A stretch of 64,000 nt of DNA, taken from positions 471,001 through 535,000 of the forward strand of contig JAJTWR010000293.1 in assembly GCA_021613335.1 (NCBI GenBank). The letters are read 5' to 3'. Made by a program: the position numbers and the translations under genes. The notes beneath the pieces were generated by a model. It did not search any database. It had not been told where the DNA came from and saw only the letters and a program-made list of their open reading frames with translations. This DNA is from Whitmania pigra (Eukaryota > Annelida > Clitellata > Hirudinida > Haemopidae). This document shows, one piece after another, positions 1-25,800 of the stretch. Numbering within the stretch: position 1 is the stretch's first letter; each line of letters opens with the position of its first letter.

Positions 1-105
1 CATTCTTGTACCCTCATCAGTATACAATAAATTAATAAACTTTATTGTCAGACTACTTCCAATAACCAATAATGAAGAGGGAGATGATCTCTCTTGTCCA
101 ATTAC

Positions 106-12538
<12,433 letters not shown>

Positions 12539-13818
12539 GTTATTGCCGTCAATTTCTTTTTTTTTCGTACACTTGGCTCGCAGTTAAAACTGGTTCTTAA
12601 CCAGCATTTATTACTAATTTACAAATCGTAAAAACTGTAGAAGGCAATAACGCACCTATGAAGTCAAAAACACAAGTCAGCCCATAACGCAAAAAAATGA
12701 TACAGCAAGAGAACCAAACAACTGTTTGAATGTTTTCCTCCAAATGCTTCTCTGCAGATTAAGTATCGGCACTCATACGAGCGCAACGTGAAAACCTTAA
12801 GGCAAGAATCAGCTTATATACCGGTAGCTATAAAAATCCAACCAAACAATATCACCTCCTGTTTTATAAATAGCAGATGAACTGTTGGTTAATATAACTA
12901 TATAAGGTCCTTGTCAGCTCCATCAACTATAGAAATCTCAATTGAAAACACCTGTGCAATAACTCGGCTAGACGTCTTGGATGAGCCAATTATAGGTGAT
13001 CAGCTGCCCACATATGACTTGTTATTTTTAACAAAAATTTCTTAATCTCGTTCCTGGAGAGCCTTGCAAGGTTCACGGAAGCGCGCCGAATTCGCTTTGA
13101 AATGATTCAGAGTTCACCTGAAGAAGTTACCTCAAAGCATTTCAGTTTTTCTGAGGATTTGCAAAAAGTGACAATCAAGGGGGGACCAAAAGAATTCCAA
13201 AATTCAAGCAACAAAAAAATAACCGAAGGCATAATGATATGGTGTTACGCCCATATAGTTTATATTGTATGGAATCCAATTTGGAAACTTCTTAAATTTC
13301 ACTGACATCTAAAAAATAAAAAAATGGGAATTGTATATCAATTCTTTTCAATGTGACTAAAAGTTTATGCTGTTTAATGTTTATTTGGTTATTTAGGTAG
13401 AAATTTTAAACATGCCTTTATTGTACTGATATTAATTTTTATTGAGTAGAATGTATAAAAAATAAATGGTAACATGTTGCATTAAACAATTTTTGTTTTC
13501 GCCTAAGATATTTTGATTACGTGCAGTAGCATATGCCTATAACTGTTGGGTACGGGAAATCCTAGTAGTTATTAAAAGCGCAGTTATTTTTCAAAGGTGA
13601 GAACGGTTGGGTGACAGCAATGTAGTAAGTTTAATTTTAAACATTTAATTATTCAGAAAAGACAATCTGAAGGAGCATTTGTAGTTTATTCCATTACGAG
13701 AAGATTCTTGACAAGGTTTGTTGAGTGTAATGGAACAATGAATTCTGCCGAACAGTTACATATATATTACTGTTTTCAAACATACAAGTTGATTTATTGT
13801 CTTATTTTTCTCCGAAGC
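12539..13818. other. Intergenic, divergent promoter region between PLC beta and TMBIM4
   Basis: The two start codons point away from each other across 1280 bp. The segment contains the PLC TATA-like motif near 12815 and no repeat array, unlike the flanking introns. A 67-codon open frame at 13102-13305 (+) has no recognised similarity and no clear splice partner, so it is not called a gene. Confidence 0.6.
12813..12823 (-). promoter_or_regulatory. Possible TATA box of the PLC beta gene
   Basis: The minus strand reads GGTATATAAGC about 275-285 nt upstream of the PLC start codon. The placement would give a 5' UTR of roughly 250 nt. This is motif-based only; the region is AT-rich, so a chance match is possible. 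Confidence 0.3.
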
Positions 13819-16715
13819 ATGATTCAAGAATACACATTTGACGCCAATTCCAGCGAGGGCAAGACAAGCATTGAAGATGACTTTATGTACGGAAACAATG
13901 TTGCCAGTAGCCATGTTAACATCAGGCTCGGTAATTAACTTATTGTATATATATATGTAATAGGCTTATGGTTTAATTTAGTCTTAAAATTTATTTCATT
14001 TTGTTATTTTGTTATTTAGTCTCCTTTAATTCCAGGATTCCTCAGGAAAGTCTATGGAATTCTGAGTGCCCAGTTTCTGTGCACCACCATCGTTGGAGTT
14101 CTTTTCCTCAGCATTGAACCACTCACAAATCTTGCTCAGACCAAGTTTGTCAGAATTTAATACTTTTCTCGACTTAAAGAAATAGTGTTACTGAATTGTT
14201 GCATTAGCTGCGCCAAGTCACTAATTAGTGCAACAACAGACGTAATCGTGGGGACAAGGGTGAATATTAAGAAATGATTCATGCAGGTTGACTGAATGTG
14301 TTATGTTCGTGCATGCAGCAATGATGGCAATAATCTTAATGTGTCTACACTGCCACAAGCACCCTAGGAGTGCTGTTTAAATGGTCACAAGAAGCATCTC
14401 CGATGCTATGCATGTGGTGCTATATAAATTAAGTACAATTACAATATTCTTCAGTCCAAATCATCTCAGTCATGCAACGGACTATAATCAACTAAATAAA
14501 TAATATTCTTCTAAATTTTAAAAGCTTTTTTTTATTATGGAGGTATAAGTATCTAATTTCAATAAAACAGCTCCATAGATATTAGGAAAACTTCTGGCAC
14601 CAGTGTATACAATTTTTGATAGCTAAATTGCAAGTAAACTAATTATTTGCAGCTAGTCCACCAGTACTATACTTTGCTATTGTAATATTTATTTGATAAG
14701 TAGTTTGCCCCTGACTCGATCAATTTTAAAATCTTACCCTACTGTATTTGCATTTGTATCATCAAGAACAATGTTAGTTAGACCTAGCAATATCATAAAC
14801 AAAAATAATATCTGTTATGAAAGTGCCTGGAGACAAGATGATGATGATGATGATGACAATAAAATGTTGTAAAGAAAATGATGGTAAGGCAGTCATGATA
14901 TCTACTTAACTTCTGAACGAAGGAACCTCTGTAGGCCCTCTTAAGTCCATTAAAAATCGATGCCACACTTTTTTTTAGAACAGCTGATGATTCCAGTGCA
15001 TCCAAAATATCATGTTTCCTAGGTTTTATATTTTTTCTTATTTCAGAAGTCATTTTGTGATAATGATTTTCTTCATGGGAGGGTGATTGCAGTGGAATCA
15101 ACCAAAGTCTAATAAACTCGGTCTTTTGTAAGGGGTTTTGTATGTCGAACAATGAATCGTGACTTCGATGGTTTTTAAGTGAAGTTAATCTTCGAATTTG
15201 CAAAATCGAGCATTCAGTCGATAAATGCATCATTTAGATTATTTTTGGTAATAATCATAATTAACTTAAACTAGGTTTTGTTTATTCACAAACTTGCAAT
15301 TATTTATAATTTTATTCAGCCAATGGATTTTTCTCTTGGGTGCTTTTTTCTCCCTCGGACTCATTGCAGCTCTGATCATCTACAGTCGCAACTACCCCAT
15401 CAACTACTACCTGCTTATTGCATTTGTTAGTCTTACCCTAATTGGAGCATCATGATTCTTAACCGTTTTGTTGATACATTGATTTGATGGGGATGTAAAC
15501 CTTAATAGTTTCTGAGCCTTAACATTAATTATTTTAGTTTGGTGTCTCTACAGTTTCATTTCAAGTAACTACTTTAATGTAATGAAGATGGCTGAGACTA
15601 AATATCATTTAATTCATTGATCTAGACGTTAGTTATCCTCACTGGTAACTATTTGCATTGTATTCATTGTTAAATATATTATAAATTTTTAATGGATTTA
15701 AAGCAAAAAAGAAAAATTAGTAGAACTTAATGTCGATTTTTGCTTTCAGACATTGTGTGAGTCCTTCACAGTTGGAAACATAGGTCAGTCAAGTATTTAT
15801 CATTTCTTTTTCAAGCAATGAATGTCATTAGCTTTAAGTTTTTGGATTACGTAATTGCAACTGGCAATCAATAACACCATTTGTGTCGTTTCAGTGACCT
15901 TTTACAAAGTGTCATCCGTCCTCGAAGCTTTCTTCCTGACCTGTGGCGTGACTCTGGCCTTAACTGCTTACACCTTCCAATCTAAGAGGGACTTCAGCTC
16001 ATGGGGTGCCAGGTAACCTTTGACCTTTTCCCACTTTGTCTGTAGAAGCATAACATTGAGGGAATGATTGTCAGTGATGTTGACTGCTTAATATTCACCA
16101 AGCAGTTTGTGATTAATATGGTGTTTATGATGATAATGATTGTATTAATAACAGAATAATAACATATTAGTAAATATTAGCTTTACTATTATATGTAATA
16201 ATATTATTCATAAGATTTATTTGACTATTAATATTTATCAACATTGCATTTACCTTTATTGATCCAGTTTTTATATTCCTTGCAGCTTGTTTGCAGCCTT
16301 ATGGGTCCTGATAATAATCTCATTCATGCAGGTGAGATGTCTATGTTTTAGAATGACTTCTTCCTAGCAAAACTTTGCTAGAGCTTTATTTTAATTGCAT
16401 TTTGCACCCTTAATTAATCGGATTTAAATGGTTTACATTTTTATATTTGTTATATTTATTACATTATTAATTTTTAAAATATAAAATATGGTCCCTAATT
16501 CAATATTTAAGCTCTTTCTCCCTGGGGATTTGTACGGACGGGGCTTGGCAGCAGGTGGAGCCATTCTCTTCTCCTTGTTCCTCATCTTCGACATCCAAAT
16601 GATCATGAAGAAATTCTCTCCTGAGGACTATATAACTGCCACCATCACCCTTTATTTGGACATCATCAACATCTTCATCAACATTCTCAGAGTTATGGGA
16701 GAGCGCAGGAATTAA
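13819..16715 (+). CDS. TMBIM4: Transmembrane BAX inhibitor motif protein 4 (Lifeguard 4)
   Basis: TMBIM4/GAAP is a Golgi/ER multi-pass protein that modulates calcium release and inhibits apoptosis. Seven exons: 13819-13930, 14036-14144, 15320-15425, 15750-15783, 15895-16012, 16286-16331, 16512-16715. Phases agree throughout and give 242 residues, close to the family's usual length of about 240. The N-terminus carries SIEDDFMYGNNVASSHVNIR, followed by FLRKVYGILSAQFLCTT. Membrane segments include WIFLLGAFFSLGLIAALII, YKVSSVLEAFFLTCGVTLAL and LFAALWVLIIISFM. The C-terminus has FDIQMIMKKFSPEDYITA and TLYLDIINIFINILR, the BI-1 family signature with its conserved acidic residues. Start choice: the ATG at 13819 sits 16 residues before SIEDDF, as in the animal family. 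An in-frame ATG at 13708 would add 37 unconserved residues and is probably UTR. No break is seen. Confidence 0.96.
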
Positions 16716-17089
16716 AACCGAGATGCTCGAGATTGTCTGAAAGGGTATTGATCGTTTAGCTGCACTATTTTTTTTTTATTCACTCTGTCAGTTCGAAATT
16801 TGCCTTTTTGAGTTCACTTCGATTGCACCGCTTGTCCTTTAAATGGTTAAGGCCCTCCAACTAATTAACTGTCAATTTAATTATTATACTTCAATTCAAT
16901 GTTTACCTGATTAACTTTTACAATTGGATCAAAACGGTATTTAACTTTTCATCTTTCACCGGTGTCTGGCCCATCTAATTGTAGCCTTCAGTTTCTCAAA
17001 ATAATTTGAAGGTCTGCCTAACATGGATCCATGGATGCATAGACACAGACACAGTTATTGGGATTAATGAATATTTTGTTTCTATGCTC

Positions 17090-17095
17090 AATAAA
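17090..17095 (+). terminator. Probable polyadenylation signal of TMBIM4
   Basis: AATAAA lies 375 nt after the TMBIM4 stop codon, in a region without other coding. Confidence 0.4.
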
Positions 17096-17309
17096 ACCGG
17101 TTATGCAATGCTTCCTGTCAATTTGTTAATATTATTGTTATTATTATTATTATTATTAAAATTAAATGAAACTCCCAAAGATAAATTTCTATCCTGTAAA
17201 TTGTAGTATGCCTGAAAGTGGAATAACATCTACAACCTCTTTTGCAGTATTTTTACTTTTTAAATCCTTTACTGGTAGTGAGATTTCATTTGAGAATAAC
17301 AATGAGAAT

Positions 17310-17918
17310 TTATTTGTAAGGTGCAATGGGCATAGCGCCTTATGTTCTCGCTCTCCAATGAAGTCCTGAAGAGGTGGTTGGGCTATTACAAGGATTGGGG
17401 ATAAGTCCGTTTGAGTCAGTAGGGGTTACGAAAAGCTTCTATTGACAAGTAATGACTGATGTAGATGAATGGTGGAAGATGAACGAAGACCAGGTGTATA
17501 ACGGCGATGGATAAGGTGGTGGATTTCAATAGAGGGTGATATGTCATGAGGGCGATTTTGAAGGTGATACGACTGTGAATCGGCAATTACTTGCACAAAC
17601 TGCTGCTTCAGGCAGTCCGTACTATTGAGGGTGGGGTTGAGAAGAACAGGGTTAATAAACCTGTTTTGACACATTGTAAGGAATGCATTAAATAGGCAGA
17701 TGTACCATAAAAATGGGAATTGCAATAGCCTAGATGCGGGAGGACGAGGCTGGAAACGTTGTGTCGACGGAAAGTGGCAAACGGATGTGCCGGATTGCCC
17801 AGATGAGGTGATTGCAGGATTTTACGATGGGGGCAGAATGTTCTTTAAAGATGAAGTGCGAATCGAAAATAACGCCGAGGAACTTGAGAATAGTAGAGAA
17901 GAGAAGAAGGATGTCTAA
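17310..17918 (-). mobile_element. Degenerate LINE fragment (L2/CR1-like reverse transcriptase C-terminus)
   Basis: The minus strand encodes FLGVIFDSHFIFKEH followed by VKSCNHLIWAIRHIR and a decayed equivalent of the Leu-Asp-Tyr-Cys-Asn-Ser motif. This is the typical region downstream of the catalytic FADD box in L2/CR1-type non-LTR elements. Frameshifts and stops follow. The lower-coordinate end (about 17310-17350) carries a 3' tail-like sequence ending CTTACAAATAAATTC, like the tails of nearby SINE copies. No full-length frame remains. It fills most of the TMBIM4 to gene A interval. Confidence 0.6.
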
Positions 17919-18730
17919 AGAATTGCAATATTAATGCAAGACAAACAATTCAAGCTAGATAACAGAAATTTAGAAGCCTTCGAAATGTCACAGCTTTGTT
18001 TCTCTGACATTAATTGCTTCTGTTAGCTGGCTTGGGCTGGACTCCGTCGAAGCTTGAGCTTTGGATCAAATCAGCTATTGTAAGGACAGGTCCCTGTTCT
18101 CACCATTGGTCACGCAACAGTTGACGTTTTCATTCTCGGGAGTAAAATTGTAGTTTGTTATCAGTAAATTCAAGAAATAAATTCAATTGCGATTGGAACT
18201 GATAGGTTCCACTGAGGTTAGATCGATGAAAGTTTGAATAGACATTTCAATCGTTTTCCTAAAGCAATTGGCATAGTGACTTTGACTTGAGCGTTTATTC
18301 GGCTTTAAATCAGAAAAGTATTCAAGAATTTAGAAGTAACTGTTAGTTTATAAAAAAAAAAACAATAAATTTTTTAAATTTTCATAAAATGATCAAATAT
18401 TTAATAAGTTCAGTAAGTTTTAAAATTAAAATGGTTAAGGACAACTCCAGGGTCGTCAGAGATGCTTTGTTTCTCCGCTGATTCTGCCCTCTTATTTTAC
18501 ACTATATGTAAAAATAAGGTCCTTTCTTCAAGCTGTGCGAAGGTTTGCCCACTTGAAAAATGCTGAAATGACCATCCTGGATAACTCATTATTTGCCTCG
18601 TACTTCTGATAAATAAATTCCCTAACAAAATTTCTTTATCGTAAATGCTAGGTTGGAAAATAGCAAAACCAACATTTATTAAATTCAATTAAATATTTTA
18701 ATCGCAGTAACGATCAGCAGGGAGTGGAAA
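17919..18730. other. Intergenic, upstream of gene A
   Basis: No gene or clear repeat recognised. The AT-rich segment contains the putative gene A promoter and 5' UTR. The ATG at 18731 follows GGAGTGGAAA, a good initiation context with A at -3. Confidence 0.5.
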
Positions 18731-21660
18731 ATGACCACTGGATCACAGATTCACCGCTCATCAGAGGATAAGTATGTGGAGGATGTTTACGTGACGACGA
18801 AGGATTTGAACTATGACGTGGACATCATGTCAAGGAAGGACATCATGACTCTTGGAATGCGACCAATCAATAAATTTAGGGGTTGGATTTCGTTTGATTT
18901 AGAACTTCGGTTGATCAATCAGACTAATCAAATGTATATGAGTGATTATTTTAGAGAACGTGAATATTTTATATTTTAAATATTTTGTCTTTATGATCAA
19001 GTCTCATATGTCAAGGTCTCTCGTTTCTCACTGTATTGTCGCACGTATGTTAAAATGTAATGTTTGCAGCTTTTTATGTCGAGCAAAATGCGAGCCAGTC
19101 ACTCAGCAGAACTCATTCACAATCTGAGTTTCAATTGCGTCAAAAATGAATTTTCCACTTTTCCAGCCGAGAACAGGCTGATCCTGATCAACGAAAACCA
19201 ACTTGTCAGCACCCTCGCCACCTTATGCTCGATGATGATGATAGCGACCGGGCTAAATGACCTGATAACTTCCTATACGTACATACACGCCTCTGAAACC
19301 CTTTCCTGGGGCTGCATGGATATTTCGGACGCCAATGATTTCGTCAACAAATTCAAACCGAAAAGCGATTTTATCAAGAGTATTTCCTGGATCTGGTTAA
19401 GTTGTGGTATCTGGGGAGGGATTTTGGTCAGTTTAGTCTCAGATTTGTTATGTTTTTGAAAAGAAATAAACATTAACTTCTAAAAACAACCTAAGTTAGC
19501 AGGTTAATGAAGTCTAAGACGATTTGGAGATTTTAGCGTAGCTCATAAGTTATTTTATTTTTTTTAGATTTGAGAGGGCTAAATAAAAAATTTCTCTATC
19601 AAATTATTTAGCCATTCTTTATGTTCGGTGTATTACTGTTAACATGTAAGGCATAAACGTGATGCTATTAATACAATGAAGCTATTGTTATCTGTTAATT
19701 TAACAGGTTAACACCTTATCACTTTAAACTTTTTAACATAAATATTAACATTAATATTGTTAATAATTAGTCATTAAAACGATTTCCCTAACAACTGCTC
19801 TGATTTTGAAGCCCCTTTGTACTGGGTTCATGATGAACTGCTCAACAAATCTTTCTGCCAAAAGTCCTGTAAACGAGGGAACGTATTTTGGCACCATTTT
19901 TTACAATGCCAACTTCCCACCAAAAAACGTAAGTTTCCAAATTTACTGGACGTAAAGACATGGCTAACATTAACTTGTTCCTAAAATAATAAACAATCAT
20001 TGACTTAATGTAGCGGTTCTCAACCTGTGGGTCGCCTAAGACACTTAGAATTTAATATTTTTTTAAATATATTATTTAAAATACTTTTTAAGGACATATT
20101 TTATTGCTGTTGAGTTTGTCATAACTAATGTCTGATGATGGAATAAATACAAAGTTGTATCAGAAGGTTAATGTAGTTTATTTAAACTAAATAAACATCT
20201 AAGAAACTACGTAAGAACTCGACTCGACGAACTACACGACAACGGCAATCAAAACAGTTTAGAACTAGCTAAGCGTCCCCAGACAACAAAACATAGATAC
20301 ATATATCATATTAAATCACACATAGTTTAAACTCAACAATTGCCAAAACCTTAACCCTACATATAATTTTTAACAAGATGATTTTTATAGTGCAAGCATT
20401 TTTCGGAATGTCTACTCGAGCCGTTTGCTGAATGGCAAAGATTTTTGCGGAGATGGTGTGGCGTTTAGAGACTGACTTGTAGGCTGGTTGGATGTAAAGT
20501 TAAAGAATTTGGTACAATTAACTAATTATGTTATTTGATATTGTACATGGTACAAATGAAATGTACGTGGTAAGGATGTGTTCACATCTCTCATTCTCTG
20601 ATAAGTTTTTGTTTGCTAGTGAGCATGGATGGTTGTTGCCAACTTGAATTTAGCACCGCCATCTCACTGAAAATGTTGCAATGTTTATAAACTCAAGTAA
20701 TGTTGTAAAATAAATTTAAAAACATGACAATATGTCTCACGTTTTGAAATTTAACTAACTAAATCTTGCAAGTGTGGGATGTGCGTAGAAATGTTTTAAA
20801 ACTAAAATTTCTAATATTTAAAAGTCAAAGGCGTAACAGCGACAATGATCCCTGAGTGAAAGGTAGCCCAATCAGTTTTGTTGTTGGGGTCACAGCAACA
20901 CCATTGGGTTGCCTGGGAGTCGCGACGTCAGAAAGGTTGAGAACCGCTGACTAATTGCATTGTGATTACATGATATTCTCTGACAATCCATTTGCTTCTT
21001 ATCCTTCTAATATTGAATTAATAATAACGTAATTCTTATTTATACAATTTAGTTAACTTATAATTCTTTAATCAAAAGCATTAATTACATATGATAATCT
21101 AAATTGAAGCCTCCTGGAGTGAAACTATTTCGTCTCCTCTCCATTGTCGATCTGATCGTTGTTTTTTTGCTCAGCGTCATCAATACTGCTGTCGTGGGTA
21201 TCTTTTGAGCTGTTTAATATTTATTAATCATAACCAATTATGTACATTCATCATGTATTCATTCAGTAAATCTCGTTCTCATTAATACTCGTACTTCATA
21301 ACTTCTCGTTCTCATCGTCTAAATCATCATAACCATCACCAGTCCAGTCACTGCATCGGTCCTCGTTACCCGATCACAAAGTATGTCTTTCCGCTGGTCG
21401 TCTGCTTCCTTTGCGTCATCCTCTTCTTCCTCATCTTCATCTCCCCATGGATTAAGAGGCGCCAGCTGAGTAAAGACGAAAATCTGCACGTCGGCCACAC
21501 CCACATCCTTGTCAGAAAGTTCCCGGTCGTCGGCACGGACAGAAAGTACGTGGAGCCACGGCTCGTCAACTATGGACCTCCCGTGAACCTTCCATGGAAA
21601 CCTGCTCAGCCACGGCCCCCGTCATGGACCCATCTGGACGACGAGTGGAAGAACTACTGA
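18731..21660 (+). CDS. Four-pass membrane protein A (CD20/MS4A-like layout)
   Basis: Five exons: 18731-18881, 19167-19426, 19812-19928, 21110-21193, 21343-21660, giving 309 residues. Intron phases 1-0-0-0 agree with paralogues B, C and D. A charged cytosolic N-terminus of about 50 residues precedes TM1 (LVSTLATLCSMMMIATGL). Loop 1 contains SWGCMD. TM2 (SISWIWLSCGIWGGIL) is cut by a phase-0 intron, as in the other copies. TM3 is LLSIVDLIVVFLLSVI. Loop 2 has SSHC directly after the next phase-0 intron. TM4 is YVFPLVVCFLCVILFFLIF. The tail of about 75 residues is polar with GPPVNLPWKP and ends DDEWKNY. Function is unknown. MS4A/TMEM176-like proteins are inferred from the IWGG-type TM2 and topology, not from a search. 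It differs from B-D in the middle exons: 39 and 28 codons instead of 18 and 29. A hAT-type element sits in intron 3. The exon 4 donor (GTGGGT at 21194) was chosen on phase; a donor four bases on would break the frame. Confidence 0.75.
20011..20949. mobile_element. Non-autonomous hAT-type element (MITE), 939 bp
   Basis: The left end reads TAGCGGTTCTCAACCTGTGG and the right end, reverse-complemented, reads CAGCGGTTCTCAACCTTTCT. These are Charlie-type hAT terminal inverted repeats. Flanking 8-mers ACTTAATG and ACTAATTG match at 6 of 8, consistent with an aged 8-bp target duplication. No transposase frame is visible. It lies within intron 3 of gene A. Confidence 0.75.
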
Positions 21661-22831
21661 ATTTATTCCCGATCATTCAAGTTTTCGATGGAATTGGATT
21701 TTGAAAATAACGCAGATTTAGCTATAAATGTAGGGTTGTTTTTTTAAATTGTTTTTATTTTTGCTTTATCAATTAGATTGCTGCTTTACATTACCACACT
21801 TACGTGAAGGCGTTACTGCTGTTTGCCTGTTTAATTGTCTGTATAATTATATATTATATATAATATCCTTTTCCTCCTCATCTTCATATATAACATATAT
21901 AATATATATATATATAAATATATATAATAATAAAAATATATTGTAATGATAATTAAAATAATTAATTACGTTCAATGTTGCATGTGTGATGAACAAATAT
22001 TGCTTCCATGGCATTCTTAATACGTGTCTGCTTTGGTTACATTCCACTTTCGACTTGCTACATCTGATATTTTCAATTAACCTATTAATGAAATTTTCAC
22101 TTCATAATCGTTTAATGCTGACTTTTTTTATTACAGATGTAATTTTATTAAGCAAAAATCACAAAAACTGACTTTCCGCCGCTTGGATTTCAAGATCGAT
22201 AAATTATTTATTCATAATTTTATAGGCATGAATAATTTAAGATAATTATACAATAAATCATGCTTCTGAAGGAAATTGCCTTACAATTGGACATGGACCC
22301 GACTACTGACGAAACTAATCATTTTTTTAAATCTTCAGTAATTTATTCAACAAACTTCCTGCTGATTGCAGAAGAAAATGAAAAGTATTACATAATAGGT
22401 TCAGTAAACAAAATCTTTGACAGCCGATGAATAATCTATTCGAAATTATTAAAAATGGACGCACAATCATCCATTCGAAAAACAGCTACGGCAATCGTCT
22501 GCCATGAAAATCTCTGCAAAGTTGATTATTTTATTTGATTATAAATAGATTGAATTGTTTATATTTAAAAAATCATATAAATTCTAAAGTTTATATAAAT
22601 TAAATTATGTTAAAAGTTGCAAAATTTTCAATAACTTATAACAATGAGCAACAGGTCTTACAACTTCTCATTACAAAAATTATAGATCCAATTGAGGTTG
22701 CATTTGCTTGAACAGCTCTAGGCCTAGCTCTAACTAAATTTAGTATTACAGACATCACGATAACTCGCTATTTTTTATTGTTTTTTTTTAATTATCTGGA
22801 TTAAAACAAACTAAACTAAGAATCATTAATG
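21661..22831. other. Convergent 3' intergenic region between genes A and B
   Basis: The 3' ends of A (+) and B (-) face each other. The segment holds a TA-rich dinucleotide tract (about 21851-21945) with an AATAAA at 21929-21934 that could serve gene A. No gene was recognised. Confidence 0.5.
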
Positions 22832-25800
22832 TTAGAATGCATTCCTGCGGTAGCCCCCATAAACCATGGATGGATAGATATTTCTCGAGAACATGCCCAT
22901 GGGTGGCCTATTGCCTCCCCTCAAAAGGTTCTGGGGTTGAACCCAGGGTCTCGGCTGCCATCTCAAGTTGGGGGGCGGTTGGTTTAGCCTGGCGTACGGC
23001 CTGGGGATCACCGGTGGCGAGACGACTTGCAATGGAGGCTGGATGTTGATAATGTTGACGTTTGGTTCTCTTGGTGCTGGTGTTGATAATCCACCGGGAT
23101 TGATGTAGAAAGAAGTTTCTTGTCGTTGCGGTTGCTGCTGCTGCTGGGGCAGTTGTTGTTGAGTTGAACTGTAGGAGAGGAATTCTGCAGGATTTTCTGA
23201 AGACATCATTTTGACTTCTTTGCGGAGTTTGACGACGATGTAGGTGACTGCGATGAACTCGAAAACAGTGAAAATGATGATGGCTATGGGAGTGCCGAAC
23301 TTTGTAGGATTTGAATCTTTACAGCCAACCGACTGTCGATTAAAATGTTAATGAATTCAATGCAAACCGAGCAAAAGGGTTCATCGAATATTACATAACT
23401 TATGTGAATGCAAGAACGTGTCCTTGAGATAAATAAAGATCAAGCGTGTTTGGCAAAATCGTACTTTTAATAATGAAAAAAGCTATAGACTACGGCCAAC
23501 AGCGAATTATCATGCATTCCTACAATATAATTGTTATTAACTTTGTAACTTTGTAACTTCATTTATATAGCGCCATATGCATAGGCTGGGTTTCGAACAC
23601 GACACATTACGATTGTTGCCATTGGCACGTAACCCATTCGGCTAACCTGCACGCCAATGTAATTGAATAATTGTTGTTAAAAATTAATAAATAATATAAT
23701 TAATAATTATAAAATAATTAGCATCAGCATCATTAATATCACCACTAGCACTGTAATTATCATTATCACAACCAACAAAAAAAACTCACCAGCACAGTGT
23801 CAAGTATGGATAACACCAGATTGGCGGGAATGAGTATGCCCATGGAAATCAAGGCCAAAATGAGGAATGCCCTTGCCTGAAACAGTTCAGTTTTTACTTA
23901 TTCCAAGAAAAGTTAAATTAAATTAAAATTTGTTTAATGAAATCATTTTATTACTTTCTATTATTTCAAATATAAAGTTATTTTAATAGTTAAATTACAT
24001 CCCAGATTTTGCTCTTCGCCTTCAACTCTCGGGGTTTTATAAATTGTATGCTAACTTATTTATTTTATTTTCTTGTTGTTAAACAAAACACTTCAATTTA
24101 AAAAAATTGTATTTATACATGTAATTTTAAGGCTTGTTCAGCCAGTTGCTGAAACAAACGAGTCTGTTTATGTTGTCTGGAGACGGGGGGCACTTTTGCT
24201 GTTTACGACATGCCAGATAATTCAGATAATAAACGTTCACATGGTACTCTGGTTGCTGGCGAAACTAGGTATTTGAATGCCAGCTTAGCAAGTAGGCCAT
24301 GCGATGGCTGACCATTTAGCCACCATTCCAACGGACAGCCAGCTTTGTCAATCTCCGGTTCAGCTCTACAACGAGCTTGTATCAAAATCTTAGATTTCTG
24401 GTTGAGTTTAGTTCGGTTTGAAGCTCCATATCGTTTCGGGGCTAGGCTTGATACGTCCAAAAATCTTTCGTGCTCTTGACAGGGCAGCTTCTACACCAGA
24501 TTGAAGTGCCTTTCTGATTGATAATTGAAGACTGTGAGCTGCACAAGGCATGTGCTCAAACTAAACTTGCCTCCCAAAATCGTCTTACGATCTTTTCTTC
24601 GTAAACAAAAGTAAAGTAGAAGAAACAAATCAAAGGCTTGAGATTTTCGATAAAAATATTTCAAATTAAAATTTTTTTCTAAATTTAACGCATTAATCGC
24701 AGCGTTAATTATTTTAATCGCAGAATTTTTTTTGCCCGCTGATCGCCCGATAACACATATCGATCTGCATCCCTACTAAATAGTAATAATTAATGTTTGT
24801 CGTAACTAATGTTTAATGTTACTAAGTAATAATAACAGTGCAATAAATATTTTTTTAGGTATTAAATGGCATAAAATTGGTTTCGAGACCATTTATCAGC
24901 ACTCGTATACTTGGCGTAAAAATTGAACATCTTTTGCTCTCGGTCGCACAATAAATTTATGAAGTCATTGCTCTGATAGATTCATTTGTTATTTTGTTTC
25001 GTTTATGTCATTTCGAGGGCGTCAACAAATTCTTTACAATCTTCTTTTGTCAACTGCGACTGCACAAAGTACATTCAGGCTATTTGGGCGTTCACCGTCG
25101 TCAAAACGTGTTTTTAGAATTTGTCCTGAAGTTAGATAACATTCTGACGGCATCTTGTTGACCATTCGTGATCGTAGATTCAGATAAAAGGACTTTAGCT
25201 AAAAATAGAACCAGATTACTCTCCTTTTTTTTATTAATTTTCTCTCTTTTTCATTCATTTCGTCTCCTCCGTTCATTGGTTTCTTACAAACTGTCAGCAT
25301 TTGATTGCATCATTCATTGCTTACATTACACCTGCTGTTGGCATTCGTGTATGGTGAATTTGTCGCAAGCCCCTTCAGTTTGCATTAATCTTGAAGGGAT
25401 TGATTTTGATTCGCTGATTTGGACTCATACCTTGGTTATGCATTGTATGCGGCATTATTATTTATTGTTAAATAACTGAGATATTTAATAACGGAAATAT
25501 TATGTAATATTGAGTAAAACAATTTATAGCTATAACAATTTTGTAGTTGTAATAAGAGTTGCCTTATAATATTTTTTAAAGTTTAATTACAACAATGATA
25601 TTAATAAGTTGACAATATTAGTGCTATAAATACCTGGATGGAATCCAAGTTTCTGATTGTTCCAGCAATATTTCCAGCTACAAAAACCTGTTTGAGTAAA
25701 TTTTTAGAGTGAAATAAAAGCAAAGACAAAACCAAATTTAAAAGGTTAAATTAAAAAATCAAACGACAAAGATACAAAATTAAGATAAATTACAATTGAA

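Noticed and set aside
13102..13305. 67-codon frame starting ATGATTCA like the TMBIM4 start
   Set aside because: No similarity beyond the first codons and no compatible splice donor into TMBIM4; probably chance in the promoter interval.
17700..17918. Plus-strand 72-codon frame (KRCVDGKWQTDVPDCPDE) resembling a secreted Cys/Trp domain
   Set aside because: The opposite strand encodes a recognisable LINE reverse transcriptase C-terminal block over the same bases.
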